Source: Deinococcus deserti VCD115
Lineage (GTDB): Bacteria > Deinococcota > Deinococci > Deinococcales > Deinococcaceae
Assembly (NCBI RefSeq): GCF_000020685.1
Contig: NC_012526.1
Span: forward strand, 722,001 to 786,000
Length of the DNA stretch: 64,000 bases
Reading direction: 5' to 3'
The position numbers were made by a program, and so were the translations under genes. This document shows positions 1 through 8,901 of this stretch, piece after piece. Position 1 is the stretch's first letter. Each line of letters opens with the position of its first letter. The notes below the pieces were generated by a model. That model made no database searches, was not told the DNA's origin, and saw nothing but the letters and a program-made list of their open reading frames with translations.

Positions 1-628
1 CAGTGACACCATTGCCAACAACATCGGTTTCGGGGTGGAAGACCAGGAACTGCCGGTGGTTCCGGCGGGTGTGAGCGTGGTCGGGATGCCGCTGCCACCT
101 CACCTGCCCCAGCGCCCGGACCCTGAGCGGGTGCGTGAGGCCGCGCGGCTGGCCGGACTGCTCGAAGATGTCGAGGCGTTCCCGGAGGGCTTCGGTACCA
201 TGCTGGGCGAACGCGGCGTGACCCTTTCGGGCGGGCAGCGTCAGCGCACCGCCATTGCGCGCGCCATTGTGCGTCAGCCGCAGATCCTGATTCTGGACGA
301 CAGCCTCTCAGCGGTGGATACCGAAACAGAGCGCCGCATTCTGGACGGTCTGCGTGAGATCAGCCAGGGCCGCACGGTGATTCTGATCGCCCACCGCATC
401 AGCACCCTGCGTCACGCTGACCGCATCGTGGTCCTGGAAGAGGGCCGTCTGACCGAACAAGGAACCCACGACGAGCTGCTGGCCCTGGGCGGCCACTACG
501 CCGAGCTCGAACGGCTGCAGCGCCTGGCCAGTGACCTGGACCGTGACGACGAGGCGGTTGCCGATCCTGAGGACGCGGCCGACCGCCTGGAACATGACAT
601 TCCCCGTGCCAGTGAGGTGACGCGATGA
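1..628 (+). CDS. ABC exporter ATP-binding half-transporter, C-terminal part (5' end outside window)
   Basis: The reading frame is open from base 2, so the gene starts before the window and only the nucleotide-binding domain end is seen. The ABC signature is clear ([14 protein letters not shown] near base 225), followed by Walker B ([12 protein letters not shown]), the D-loop and the switch histidine (ILIAHRIS). The tail after the domain is acidic. Its stop codon overlaps the start of the next gene (ATGA at 625-628), so the two half-transporters are probably co-translated and form a heterodimeric exporter. DDS replaces the usual DEA after Walker B: the catalytic glutamate position holds Asp or Ser. 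That suggests this subunit carries the degenerate ATP site, as in BmrC/TM287-type exporters. The substrate cannot be told. Confidence 0.9.
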   Translation, partial: SDTIANNIGFGVEDQELPVVPAGVSVVGMPLPPHLPQRPDPERVREAARLAGLLEDVEAFPEGFGTMLGERGVTLSGGQRQRTAIARAIVRQPQILILDDSLSAVDTETERRILDGLREISQGRTVILIAHRISTLRHADRIVVLEEGRLTEQGTHDELLALGGHYAELERLQRLASDLDRDDEAVADPEDAADRLEHDIPRASEVTR

Positions 629-2493
629 CTCCCCCCGAAGCTGATATCGACCAGAAGGGCTTTGACCTGGAGCTGACCCGGCGCATCCTGGCCTACCTGC
701 GGCCCTACACGAAGCTGGCGGTAGGCGGGGTGGGGCTGGCGCTGCTGACGGCCATGGTGCAGCCGCTGCCAACCCTGTTGCAGCGCCGCGCAATCGACAA
801 GTATCTGGTGCCGTATGTCCAGGACAACAGCCTGAACCCGGACGTGCTGTACCGCGGGCTGGTCCTGATTGTTCTGGGCTACGTCGGCCTGAAGATCGTG
901 GAGTTCATCCTGAACTACGCCAGTACCATCGCAATCGGATACCTGGGCCAGAGTGTGCTGCGCGACATCCGCGCCGATGTGTTTACCAAGCTGCAGCGCC
1001 TGCAGCTGTCGTACTTCGACCAGAACCCGGTGGGGCGCCTGATTACGCGTGTGACCAGTGATGTCGACGCCATCAACCAGTTCATTACCGGCGGGCTGAT
1101 CAGCCTGATCACCAGCTCCTTCCTGATCCTGGTGTTTGTGACCGTGATGCTGACCGTCAACTGGCAGCTGGCGCTGATTTCCTTCACCGTACTGCCGATC
1201 CTCTTTGTCGCCACGAATTTTTTCCGGACCCGGCTTCGCGATGCCTTCCGGGTCACCCGCACCCAGCAGGCCATCGTGAACAGCAAGCTCAACGAGAACA
1301 TCACCGGCATGCTGACGGTGCAGCTGTTCGGTCGCCAGCGCCGCAGCGCGCTGGACTTTGACCACAGCAACCGCGCGCTGCTGACCGCCAGTGAGAACAG
1401 CGTGCGCTGGTTCTCGTTGTTCATGCCGACGGTGGCGGTGCTGGGTCAGGTGGCGGTGGCGCTGGTGCTGTACTTCGCTGCCCGCCAGATTCTTGGCACA
1501 GATGCGGTGGGGACCGGCGTGGCCGCTGCGGTAACGGTCGGAACGCTGTTCGCCTTCGTGCAGTGGACCCAGCAGCTGTTCCAGCCGATTCAGGATCTGG
1601 CCGATGTGTTCAATAACCTGCAGGCCGCCATGGCCAGCAGCGAACGGATCTTTGGAGTACTCGACACGGCCGAGGAAATTACCGATAAGCCGGACGCCAA
1701 GCCGCTGAAGAACTTTGAAGGCCGGGTGGACTTTGACGATGTCTGGTTTGCTTATGACGGCAGCGTGCGCTCAGACACCCCAGACACCGATGACCGGTGG
1801 ATCCTGCGCGGACTGGACCTTCACATCCAGCCGGGCGAAAGCGTGGCGCTGGTGGGTGCTACTGGTGCCGGCAAGACCAGTGTGACGGCTCTGGTCAGCC
1901 GCTTTTACGACGTGCAGCGCGGCGCAGTACGGGTGGACGGCACCGATGTGCGGGACCTCCAGCAGTACGATCTGCGCCGCCACGTCGGTGTGGTGCTGCA
2001 GGACGTGTTCCTGTTCGCGGGGACCATCGAAGGCAACCTGACGCTGGGGAACCCTGAGATCCCCCACGAGCGCGTGGTGGAGGCCTGCAAGTACGTGGGG
2101 GTCCACGAATACATCCTGGGCCTTGAGGACGGTTACCAGACCGAGGTCCGTGAACGCGGTGCCACCCTGTCTACCGGTCAGAAGCAGTTGCTGGCATTTG
2201 CCCGCGCCCTGATTCAGAACCCCGACATCCTCCTGGTGCTGGACGAGGCCACGGCTAACGTGGATACCGAGACGGAACTGCGTATCCAGGACGCCCTGAC
2301 CAAGGTGATGCGCGGGCGCACCAGCATCATCATCGCCCACCGGCTGAGTACCATCGAGCATTGTGACCGCATCATCGTGATGCGTAAGGGCCGCATCGTA
2401 GAGCAGGGCAGCCACATGGAACTGCTGGCCAAGGGCGGCTACTACGCCAAACTGAACCGCCTGCAGTACGCCCAGGGGGACGCTGCGGACTAA
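625..2493 (+). CDS. ABC exporter, fused membrane and ATP-binding subunit
   Basis: A 622-residue half-transporter. An N-terminal six-helix type I exporter membrane domain (roughly residues 25-330) is followed by a nucleotide-binding domain. Walker A is GATGAGKTS near residue 415. The signature region reads [14 protein letters not shown], a slightly variant LSGGQ. Walker B is [13 protein letters not shown] with a proper catalytic Glu, and the switch is IIIAHRLS. The start codon overlaps the stop of the preceding subunit by 4 bp. Because this subunit keeps the Glu that the partner lacks, the pair reads as an asymmetric heterodimeric exporter with one consensus ATP site. Transported substrate (drug, lipid or peptide) is unknown. 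A hairpin terminator follows. Confidence 0.92.
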   Translation: MTPPEADIDQKGFDLELTRRILAYLRPYTKLAVGGVGLALLTAMVQPLPTLLQRRAIDKYLVPYVQDNSLNPDVLYRGLVLIVLGYVGLKIVEFILNYASTIAIGYLGQSVLRDIRADVFTKLQRLQLSYFDQNPVGRLITRVTSDVDAINQFITGGLISLITSSFLILVFVTVMLTVNWQLALISFTVLPILFVATNFFRTRLRDAFRVTRTQQAIVNSKLNENITGMLTVQLFGRQRRSALDFDHSNRALLTASENSVRWFSLFMPTVAVLGQVAVALVLYFAARQILGTDAVGTGVAAAVTVGTLFAFVQWTQQLFQPIQDLADVFNNLQAAMASSERIFGVLDTAEEITDKPDAKPLKNFEGRVDFDDVWFAYDGSVRSDTPDTDDRWILRGLDLHIQPGESVALVGATGAGKTSVTALVSRFYDVQRGAVRVDGTDVRDLQQYDLRRHVGVVLQDVFLFAGTIEGNLTLGNPEIPHERVVEACKYVGVHEYILGLEDGYQTEVRERGATLSTGQKQLLAFARALIQNPDILLVLDEATANVDTETELRIQDALTKVMRGRTSIIIAHRLSTIEHCDRIIVMRKGRIVEQGSHMELLAKGGYYAKLNRLQYAQGDAAD

Positions 2494-2514
2494 AGGGTTT
2501 AAGCAAAGAATCAA

Positions 2515-2547
2515 GGCGCCCGGTGTTGATCAGGGCGCCCTGTTTTT
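2515..2547 (+). terminator. Rho-independent terminator of the ABC exporter operon
   Basis: A 7-bp perfect stem GGCGCCC (2515-2521) / GGGCGCC (2533-2539) is followed within two bases by a run of five T. It sits 22 bases after the transporter stop codon. The remaining 200 bases before the convergent tsaB stop hold no gene I can support. Confidence 0.75.
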
Positions 2548-2747
2548 GTCCTGATAGAGATCAGGGTGACTATGGAAGTTTCTGCTTGGTTTCCTGCGTG
2601 TGCCAGGCAGAAAGACTTTGGTCATCCGCACCTGCGTGAATCGACAAACGTCCAGTAAAGCAGGACATATTAAAAGGAATGAGTTTCAAGACGTGCGGCC
2701 GCTGGGCCAGGAGCTCAGTACTTATGCTCTGGGAAAGTTCTGCCGCC

Positions 2748-3311
2748 TCAGAGATAGGCCAGTGACCAGTCCGTCTGGCCATGGGCCAAGCCTGCGTGCA
2801 GCAGAGCCAGACCATCCGGAACACCGCCTTGGTGATGAGGCACCGGACCCGCCAGTGCTTCAAAGTCTCCCGCTGATAATTTCTGCGGTGGATGGATCAC
2901 GCTGGTCACGACGCCACCGCTGACGTCATAGACCGCACCGTACACGTGACCTTTGCGGGCGTCCAGGGAGACAGCCTGCCTTCCGTCTCCCTGGACCAGA
3001 CCTTCCAGGGTTGGGACTCCCTTTACAGGTGATTCCCAGACTCTGGCCAGACCAAGCGCGTAACTGGCACCGACCCGTACGCCGGTGTATGACCCAGGGC
3101 CGGTTCCGATCACGATGGTCTGGGCACGGAACGGCAGGCCGGCTTCGGCGAACAGGCCACGCGCCATGCCGGGAAGCTGTTCAGCATGAGCCCGGCCTAC
3201 TTCCTTCGACAGCTGCCTGTGCCCTCCCGGCCAGACCAGTGCCAGGGTCAGAAAGGGCGTAGCAGTGTCCAGGGCCAGGGTGGGCATCGGGGCCGGGGAG
3301 GCGGTGTTCAT
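2748..3311 (-). CDS. tsaB: tRNA threonylcarbamoyladenosine biosynthesis protein TsaB
   Basis: A 187-residue TsaB-type ASKHA-fold protein. It is the partner of TsaD/TsaE in t6A37 modification of ANN-decoding tRNAs. Seen directly: LALDTATPFLTLAL at the N-terminus, HAEQLPGM, and the family motif GTGPGSYTGVRVG. The frame stays open far upstream, but that part overlaps citrate synthase on the other strand and is not real. The ATG at 3311 is preceded by TACAAT (3320-3325) and, 16 bp further, GTGACA (3342-3347), so the transcript would begin at or next to the ATG. The length is slightly short for TsaB (usually 200-230 residues). Confidence 0.88.
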   Translation of the reverse strand: MNTASPAPMPTLALDTATPFLTLALVWPGGHRQLSKEVGRAHAEQLPGMARGLFAEAGLPFRAQTIVIGTGPGSYTGVRVGASYALGLARVWESPVKGVPTLEGLVQGDGRQAVSLDARKGHVYGAVYDVSGGVVTSVIHPPQKLSAGDFEALAGPVPHHQGGVPDGLALLHAGLAHGQTDWSLAYL

Positions 3312-3347
3312 CGCCGGGCATTGTAGGCTGACCGCTCTCACTGTCAC
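3312..3347 (-). promoter_or_regulatory. Leaderless promoter of tsaB
   Basis: On the minus strand, -35 GTGACA (3342-3347), a 16-bp spacer, and -10 TACAAT (3320-3325) lie 8 bases before the ATG. Transcription would start at the start codon, as is common in Deinococcus. It is one half of a divergent promoter region shared with citrate synthase. Confidence 0.65.
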
Positions 3348-3370
3348 CCTTCTGGGAACGTGACTGAAGC

Positions 3371-3407
3371 CTGACCACAACAGTCTCCGGTGGTATCGTG
3401 GGCCATC
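3371..3407 (+). promoter_or_regulatory. Leaderless promoter of citrate synthase
   Basis: -35-like CTGACC (3371-3376), a 17-bp spacer, then -10 TATCGT (3394-3399), ending 8 bases before the ATG at 3408. No ribosome binding site is present between, which supports leaderless translation and the choice of 3408 over the upstream in-frame start at 3390. Confidence 0.55.
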
Positions 3408-4541
3408 ATGACGAATATTGCCAAGGGGCTCGAAGGCGTCCTCTTTACCGAGAGCAAACTTACGTTCATCAACGGTTCGGAAGGCATTCTGACCCACCTG
3501 GGCATTCCGATTCAGGAGTGGGCTGAAAAAAGCACGTTTGAGGAACTGAGTCTTGCGCTGCTGGACGGCAAGCTGCCCACTGCCGCCGAACTGGCCCACT
3601 TTGACGCGGAGCTCAGGGCCAACCGCGCCGTTCCGCAGCAGCTGATCGACGTCATTCAGAACATGCCGCGCGGCGTACATCCTATGCAGGCGCTGCGCAC
3701 CGCCGTGTCGTACCTGGGCCTGCTTGACCCTCAGGCCGAAGAGGTGACCCCCGAGGCCCGGCGCGCCATCGCTACACGCATGATCGCGCAGTTCTCGACC
3801 ATTATCGCGGCCATCAACCGGGCTCAGGAAGGTCAGGAGATCGTCGCTCCCCGCGCTGACCTGACGCACGCCGGAAACTACCTGTACATGCTCTCAGGCA
3901 AGGAGCCCACCGCCGAGCAGGCCCGCCTGTTTGATATCGCGCTGGTGCTGCACGCCGACCACGGCATGAACGCCAGTACGTTTACCGCTATCGCCACGAG
4001 CAGCACCCTGAGCGACATGTATTCGTGCATCACCAGCGCCATCGGAGCCCTCAAGGGCCCGCTGCACGGCGGCGCCAACGAAGCCGTGATGGATATGCTC
4101 GATGAGGTCGGCAACCCCGAGCAGGCCGAGGCATACATCACCAAAAAGCTCGACAACAAAGAAAAGATCATGGGCGTCGGCCACCGTGTCTACAAGTACT
4201 TCGACCCCCGTTCCCGCGTGCTGCGGGACTACGCCGAAGTGGTTGCCAACAAGCAGGGCAAGAGCAACTACTACCAGATTCTCGAAACCATCGAGAAGGT
4301 CGTGGTGGACCGCATTGGGTCCAAAGGCATCTACCCCAATGTGGACTTCTACAGTGGGACCGTGTACAGCGATCTGGGCATCCGTAAGGAGTACTTCACG
4401 CCAATCTTCGCCCTGGCGCGCATCAGCGGCTGGTGCGCCAGCGTGATCGAGTACTCCCGCGACAACCGACTGCTGCGGCCCGACGCGGTATATAGCGGCG
4501 CAACCGACGCGCACTACGTGGATATTCAGGACCGCCAGTAA
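3408..4541 (+). CDS. gltA: Citrate synthase
   Basis: A 377-residue type I citrate synthase: oxaloacetate + acetyl-CoA to citrate, first step of the TCA cycle. Seen: LHADHGMNASTF, GPLHGGANEAV (His of the active site), GVGHRVYKYFDPRSRVLR (second catalytic His and CoA/oxaloacetate region), and NVDFYSG near the C-terminus with the catalytic Asp region. This size is typical of Gram-positive, thermophile and Deinococcus-Thermus forms, and is shorter than the Gram-negative enzyme. The start was chosen from the -10 box 8 bases upstream. The gene is monocistronic and ends in a very strong terminator. A 2-methylcitrate synthase function cannot be excluded from sequence alone. Confidence 0.93.
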   Translation: MTNIAKGLEGVLFTESKLTFINGSEGILTHLGIPIQEWAEKSTFEELSLALLDGKLPTAAELAHFDAELRANRAVPQQLIDVIQNMPRGVHPMQALRTAVSYLGLLDPQAEEVTPEARRAIATRMIAQFSTIIAAINRAQEGQEIVAPRADLTHAGNYLYMLSGKEPTAEQARLFDIALVLHADHGMNASTFTAIATSSTLSDMYSCITSAIGALKGPLHGGANEAVMDMLDEVGNPEQAEAYITKKLDNKEKIMGVGHRVYKYFDPRSRVLRDYAEVVANKQGKSNYYQILETIEKVVVDRIGSKGIYPNVDFYSGTVYSDLGIRKEYFTPIFALARISGWCASVIEYSRDNRLLRPDAVYSGATDAHYVDIQDRQ

Positions 4542-4553
4542 CGACAGAGTATG

Positions 4554-4598
4554 CAAGGAAGGCCAGTGCGGACAGCACTGGCCTTCCTTGTTTGTATT
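4554..4598 (+). terminator. Strong Rho-independent terminator after citrate synthase
   Basis: A perfect 16-bp stem (4554-4569 with 4575-4590) around a 5-base loop, followed by TTTGTATTTA. It probably also stops the convergent YbjN-like gene from the other side. Confidence 0.85.
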
Positions 4599-4625
4599 TA
4601 AAGAGCGCTTCTGACCTGATGTGCT

Positions 4626-5084
4626 CTAGGCGCTCATGCCCTTACTTCCGTGCAGGGTGCGCTCGACAGTTTCGGTGACCTCGGCCTCGAAGCGGCGAAG
4701 GTGCTCGCGCAGACGGTCGAGCTCACTGCGGCCCAGGTCACGGAGCCACAACACACTGCGGCCCAGCACTGCAAACGTCACAGGTACATCGTCATCCTCG
4801 GTGTCAGTCTCGACCGGGTCAAGGTTCAGCGCGCCGTAATCCAGTCCCTGATTCATGAGGTTCATCCCCATCAGGATGTCTGGCAGGCTGTCTTCCTCGA
4901 CATACAGGTCCAGATCAAGATGAAGGCGGACAATCACTCCGCCCTGATGATCCTTTTCGGCAAACAGAGCGACGCGTGTTTCTCCGTCGCGTACAAGAGC
5001 GCCGTCCTCAACGGCTTCGACGGTCATGCCGCTCTCTTGCAGGGCGTCCATGATGCGCTGCAACTCTGACTGGGGGGCCGTCAT
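4626..5084 (-). CDS. YbjN-domain-like protein
   Basis: A 152-residue acidic protein. It resembles the YbjN/T3SS-chaperone-like fold: an N-terminal helix (MTAPQSELQRIMDALQESG), strands around residues 20-70 (VEAVEDGALVRDGETRVALF; RLHLDLDLYV), then a helical C-terminus rich in Arg and Glu. I recognise the family only loosely, and no enzymatic motif is visible. An in-frame start 33 bases upstream exists, but TATACT (5092-5097) ends 7 bases before the ATG at 5084, which points to a leaderless transcript starting there. The role is unknown; YbjN-like proteins are often linked to stress or motility regulation. Confidence 0.65.
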   Translation of the reverse strand: MTAPQSELQRIMDALQESGMTVEAVEDGALVRDGETRVALFAEKDHQGGVIVRLHLDLDLYVEEDSLPDILMGMNLMNQGLDYGALNLDPVETDTEDDDVPVTFAVLGRSVLWLRDLGRSELDRLREHLRRFEAEVTETVERTLHGSKGMSA

Positions 5085-5152
5085 GGCGCGAAGTATAGTG
5101 CGCGCCGCGTCCGGCAACCGGAAATACGCGCCATTTACTGCCTTCCTTCTGC

Positions 5153-6145
5153 TTATGCGTGATAGATCCAGACCTCGCGGGCCTCATCCCAGGTGCGGTA
5201 CAGCTGTCCCAGCAGACGCAGATGCTCGGCGTGCGCCAGCGTCTCGGCCAGTGCAAAGCGCCGGCCGCTGACATTCAGCTCCCGCGCAAACATGGCCAGC
5301 GACAGATCGTAGGCACTGCGGGGGGCCTGGTCCGCTTCTGCCTTGATGAAGTCCAGCCGTTCATGATGGTGGGCACGCAGTTCCCGGGCCCGGGCCTGCA
5401 CGCCCTCCATCAGCGGCCCATGATGGCCGACTACTGCTCGCGCCGGGTTCAGGGCCTCCAGTTTGCCCAGCGTCTGCAGGTAGTCGCCCAGCGGATCGGG
5501 CCGGGTATAGGCGTACAGCCCGACGTTCGGGCTGATGCGGGGAAGGATTGCGTCGCCCGCGATAAGCATGCGCTCCTCTTCGTGCCAGAGCCCCAGGTGA
5601 CCGTCGGCGTGTCCTGGAAGCCACAGGACTTCCCACTCCAGACCAGCCAGCGCCACCTGCTGCCCCTCACGCAGCGGCTGGACACGGCTGGCCGGGAGCA
5701 CACGGTCCCGGCCTTTGCGATGTTCATCGCCCATCTCCTCTAGCGATGCTCCTGGCAGGCCGTGGTCTCTCATGTGCTTCAGGTGGCCTGGAAGCCACTC
5801 TTCCCACAGGTGCCAGTACCGCTCCCCACGCCCGATCTCGACGTCCAGCATATGAATGCCTGCACCGCTGCGTTCCTCGATCAGCCCGGCAAGCCCGTAA
5901 TGATCCGGATGGTGGTGAGTGATGATCACCCGGTCGATGTCCGACCAGTGCAATCCCAGGGCCGAGAGTCCATCTTCGAGGACCGAGCGGGCCTCTGGCG
6001 TATTCAGGGCCGTGTCCACCAGCGTGACCGGTCCGCCGCGAGGCACGTCAATAAGTACCGTCACGGTTTTCATGGGATAGGGAATCGGCACCTGCAAGGC
6101 ATAAAGAGACCCGGTGACCGGGACCAGCAGGGCAGAATCATTCAT
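5153..6145 (-). CDS. Metallo-beta-lactamase-fold hydrolase
   Basis: A 330-residue MBL-fold protein with the dinuclear metal motif THHHPDHYGLAG (HxHxDH, about residues 76-87). Further metal ligands lie at LPGHADGHLGLW (about 178), IAGDAI (about 195) and VVGHHGPL (about 240). The extra C-terminal helical region with a winged-helix look (RRFALAETLAHAEHLRLLG) resembles the LACTB2-type C-terminal domain. It is probably a cytoplasmic thioester or phosphodiester hydrolase; the substrate is unknown. TAGCCT at 6152-6157 lies 6 bases before the ATG, with no ribosome binding site, so translation is probably leaderless. Confidence 0.88.
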   Translation of the reverse strand: MNDSALLVPVTGSLYALQVPIPYPMKTVTVLIDVPRGGPVTLVDTALNTPEARSVLEDGLSALGLHWSDIDRVIITHHHPDHYGLAGLIEERSGAGIHMLDVEIGRGERYWHLWEEWLPGHLKHMRDHGLPGASLEEMGDEHRKGRDRVLPASRVQPLREGQQVALAGLEWEVLWLPGHADGHLGLWHEEERMLIAGDAILPRISPNVGLYAYTRPDPLGDYLQTLGKLEALNPARAVVGHHGPLMEGVQARARELRAHHHERLDFIKAEADQAPRSAYDLSLAMFARELNVSGRRFALAETLAHAEHLRLLGQLYRTWDEAREVWIYHA

Positions 6146-6204
6146 GAGGAAAGGCTAGCACCACGCCCTAATAACAGCCGGAAGTCCATCTGTCACTGCA
6201 AATG

Positions 6205-6240
6205 AGACCGGCTGTGAGGATTGCCCCACAGCCGGCCTTA
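6205..6240 (-). terminator. Terminator after the Thr-rich secreted protein gene
   Basis: Stem CCGGCTGTG (6208-6216) / CACAGCCGG (6228-6236), perfect 9 bp with an 11-base loop. Read on the minus strand it ends in a short T-containing stretch (TCTCATTT). It sits between the stop at 6257 and the promoter of the MBL gene. Confidence 0.6.
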
Positions 6241-6256
6241 GTTTTAGAACGATTAC

Positions 6257-6793
<537 letters not shown>

Positions 6794-6861
6794 AACGAAA
6801 ATCATCTTAGGCCGTACCCTGTCAGGCGTCCATATCGTTTTCCCACCCGTAAAGGGACCGT

Positions 6862-6868
6862 AAAGGAG
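6862..6868 (+). promoter_or_regulatory. Ribosome binding site of the beta-propeller gene
   Basis: AAAGGAG, 11 bases before the ATG at 6880. It is one of the minority of genes here with a Shine-Dalgarno site rather than a leaderless start. Confidence 0.6.
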
Positions 6869-6879
6869 CTTACTATTAC

Positions 6880-8610
6880 ATGAGGAACATCCTCACTTTC
6901 TCTCTCTCTCTCCTGTTGATTGGTGGGGGGTACTCAGGTGCACAACGCACCTCAGGCGCTCCCGCAACCCCTACGTTCACTGCTCCCAAGGTCGACTGGC
7001 TCAAAGAACTGCGTGTGCTGTCCGGTGTATCGGTGGCTGACAATGGAGACCTTGTCTTCATGGGGTCAGACAACCGCATTCACCGCACCGACTCACGTGG
7101 AGTCGAAATCTGGAACTTCGCGACCTCTGATATAGGCCGCGCCAATCCGGTGATCACGCCACAGGGTATGGTTATCGCTGCTTCATACGACGACCACGTC
7201 TACGCCATAAATGCCGCGGGCAAGCAGGTGTGGAAAGTGAAGCTGGACGGCGACATTTTTGCCACCCCTGCCTTGCGTGCCGACGGCAGTGTCATTGCCG
7301 CGACGGCAGCCGGGACCGTTTACGCCCTTTCCTCACAGGGGCAGATCCTGTGGACCTATAAGGTGGGTGCCGGCGTATTCAGCAGTCCGGCTGTAGCTGC
7401 CGATGGCACCATCTATTTCGGGGCCCAGAACAACCGCATGCACGCACTGACTCCCGCAGGGCAGCTCAAGTGGGCTTTTGCTGCGGGATCGCTGGTGTTC
7501 AGTAGTCCGGCAATCGACCGCAGCGGCAACATCTACTTCGGTTCCAGCGACCGCAAGATCTATGCTGTTGATCCAGCCGGGAAGCTGCGCTGGACAGTCA
7601 AGACGTCCCTGTTTGTCAATGCCAGCCCGATCGTGACCAGTGATGATCTGGTGGTGGTGGGAAGTTATGACGGCAAGGTGTACGCCATCAACGCGACCGG
7701 CGAGCCGGAATGGACCTATGAGGCTGGCACCGGCATTGCCGCAGCCGCTGCGCAGCTGAGTGACGGCACCATTGTCGTGGGAGATCTGAGCGGAACCCTG
7801 CATGCCATCGGCAAGGCCGGGCAGCCACTGTGGATCATCAAGACGGGGAAGAAGATCGACACTGGTGTGGCGGTCAGCGATCAGGGCAGCCTGTACTTCA
7901 CGACTGAAGGCGGCGGCCTGAATGCCATCCTGAAACAGCGCCCTCTGGCCGACGGCCCATGGACCACCTTCCGGGGCGTCCCTGCCGGCTGGGGCCGGGT
8001 GCTTACTCCGCAGGAAGCCCAGACCCGCGCTCAGGCGCGCCGGGCCGCAGCTACGGCCACTCTGGCCACCCTGCCCAGCAACCGGCCGTCGAATACTCCT
8101 GCGCCGTCGAACTCCCCCGTGACGACGCCGGCCCGCCCTGCTCCAGCAGCCCAGACTCCGGCAGCCCAGACTCCGGCAGCCCGGCCACCGGCGCCCACAG
8201 GTCCGGTGGCTCAGCCGGCACCAGCAGCGACGCCTGAACAGCTGGCAGCAAGTGCTGCCGCTGCGGCCCGTGTGGCCGACGGCCGGGTGTTTGTGCCGCT
8301 GCGTGAAGCTGCTGGCGCCCTTGGGCTGAGCGTCAGCAGCCTGACCAACCGCAGCGCCACCGTGCAGGTTCTTGCCAGGTCGCACAACCTGACAGTGCGC
8401 ACCTTCGACCGGGTTCCTTATGTGCCGCTGGCTGCCCTGAGTACGGTACCCGGCGCGACCGTGCAGCTTCTGTCCAGACCAGGCAGTGGCGTGCGTCTGT
8501 CACTGGCTGGCCGTACCGTGACCTTCCCGCTGAACCTGCCGAAGCTGCTGCCCTTCGTCGCTCCGCCTGAATTCCCGGACGTACTGCCAACCACCGCCAG
8601 CCGTTCGTAA
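6880..8610 (+). CDS. Secreted PQQ-type beta-propeller protein with copper-amine-oxidase-N-like domain
   Basis: A 576-residue exported protein. The signal peptide is MRNILTFSLSLLLIGGGYSGAQ. Residues about 35-350 contain at least seven PQQ-like repeats (patterns such as KVYAINATGEPEWTYEAG, TVYALSSQGQILWTYKVG), which build a beta-propeller. A Pro/Ala-rich linker follows (about 385-455). The last 110 residues (VFVPLREAAGALGLSV..., VPYVPLAAL) match the copper-amine-oxidase N-terminal-like fold often found at the end of surface proteins. No quinoprotein dehydrogenase active site is visible, so this is more likely a structural or binding propeller than a PQQ enzyme. The linker DNA contains a tandem 15-mer. 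Confidence 0.82.
   Translation: MRNILTFSLSLLLIGGGYSGAQRTSGAPATPTFTAPKVDWLKELRVLSGVSVADNGDLVFMGSDNRIHRTDSRGVEIWNFATSDIGRANPVITPQGMVIAASYDDHVYAINAAGKQVWKVKLDGDIFATPALRADGSVIAATAAGTVYALSSQGQILWTYKVGAGVFSSPAVAADGTIYFGAQNNRMHALTPAGQLKWAFAAGSLVFSSPAIDRSGNIYFGSSDRKIYAVDPAGKLRWTVKTSLFVNASPIVTSDDLVVVGSYDGKVYAINATGEPEWTYEAGTGIAAAAAQLSDGTIVVGDLSGTLHAIGKAGQPLWIIKTGKKIDTGVAVSDQGSLYFTTEGGGLNAILKQRPLADGPWTTFRGVPAGWGRVLTPQEAQTRAQARRAAATATLATLPSNRPSNTPAPSNSPVTTPARPAPAAQTPAAQTPAARPPAPTGPVAQPAPAATPEQLAASAAAAARVADGRVFVPLREAAGALGLSVSSLTNRSATVQVLARSHNLTVRTFDRVPYVPLAALSTVPGATVQLLSRPGSGVRLSLAGRTVTFPLNLPKLLPFVAPPEFPDVLPTTASRS
8146..8180 (+). repeat. Tandem 15-mer in the Pro/Ala linker
   Basis: GCAGCCCAGACTCCG occurs twice in a row (8146-8160, 8161-8175) and begins a third time. 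It encodes AAQTP repeats in the linker. In-frame slippage here would only change linker length. Confidence 0.85.
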
Positions 8611-8640
8611 AGTCTGAAGGCGGGCAAATCCGTCACCTGA

Positions 8641-8672
8641 ACAGGGAAGGGCACAGGCCTTTCCCTGTTTTC
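8641..8672 (+). terminator. Terminator of the beta-propeller gene
   Basis: Inverted repeat ACAGGGAA (8641-8648) / TTCCCTGT (8661-8668), followed by TTTTC. The next 230 bases up to the flavin oxidoreductase contain only weak promoter-like AT-rich sequence (for example TTGTCT at 8706-8711 with TAACTA at 8730-8735, spacer 18). Confidence 0.7.
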
Positions 8673-8901
8673 ACAGTTCGGCAGACGTCCGAATATGAGC
8701 AGTCTTTGTCTGGATCATCCCAGGATCACTAACTATGTTTTATAAAGTAAGGCGTTTTTCAAACTGTTGCATCGGAGTAACTGATACTCTTTCGCGGTAG
8801 CAATTTCAGTGCCTGCCCACCTGGGTAGTGCCCTCGTTTCGGTTTTTCAGCCTCTCACCATTTCGATCCTGACTACAAGTCTGTTTTCTGGCGGAGGAAA
8901 C

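Noticed and set aside
2600..2923. 107-codon plus-strand frame after the ABC exporter
   Set aside because: Overlaps the tsaB 3' end, low-complexity translation, no start signal.
3312..3869. Upstream extension of the tsaB frame
   Set aside because: It lies antisense to citrate synthase; the TsaB fold begins at the ATG at 3311, which has its own promoter.
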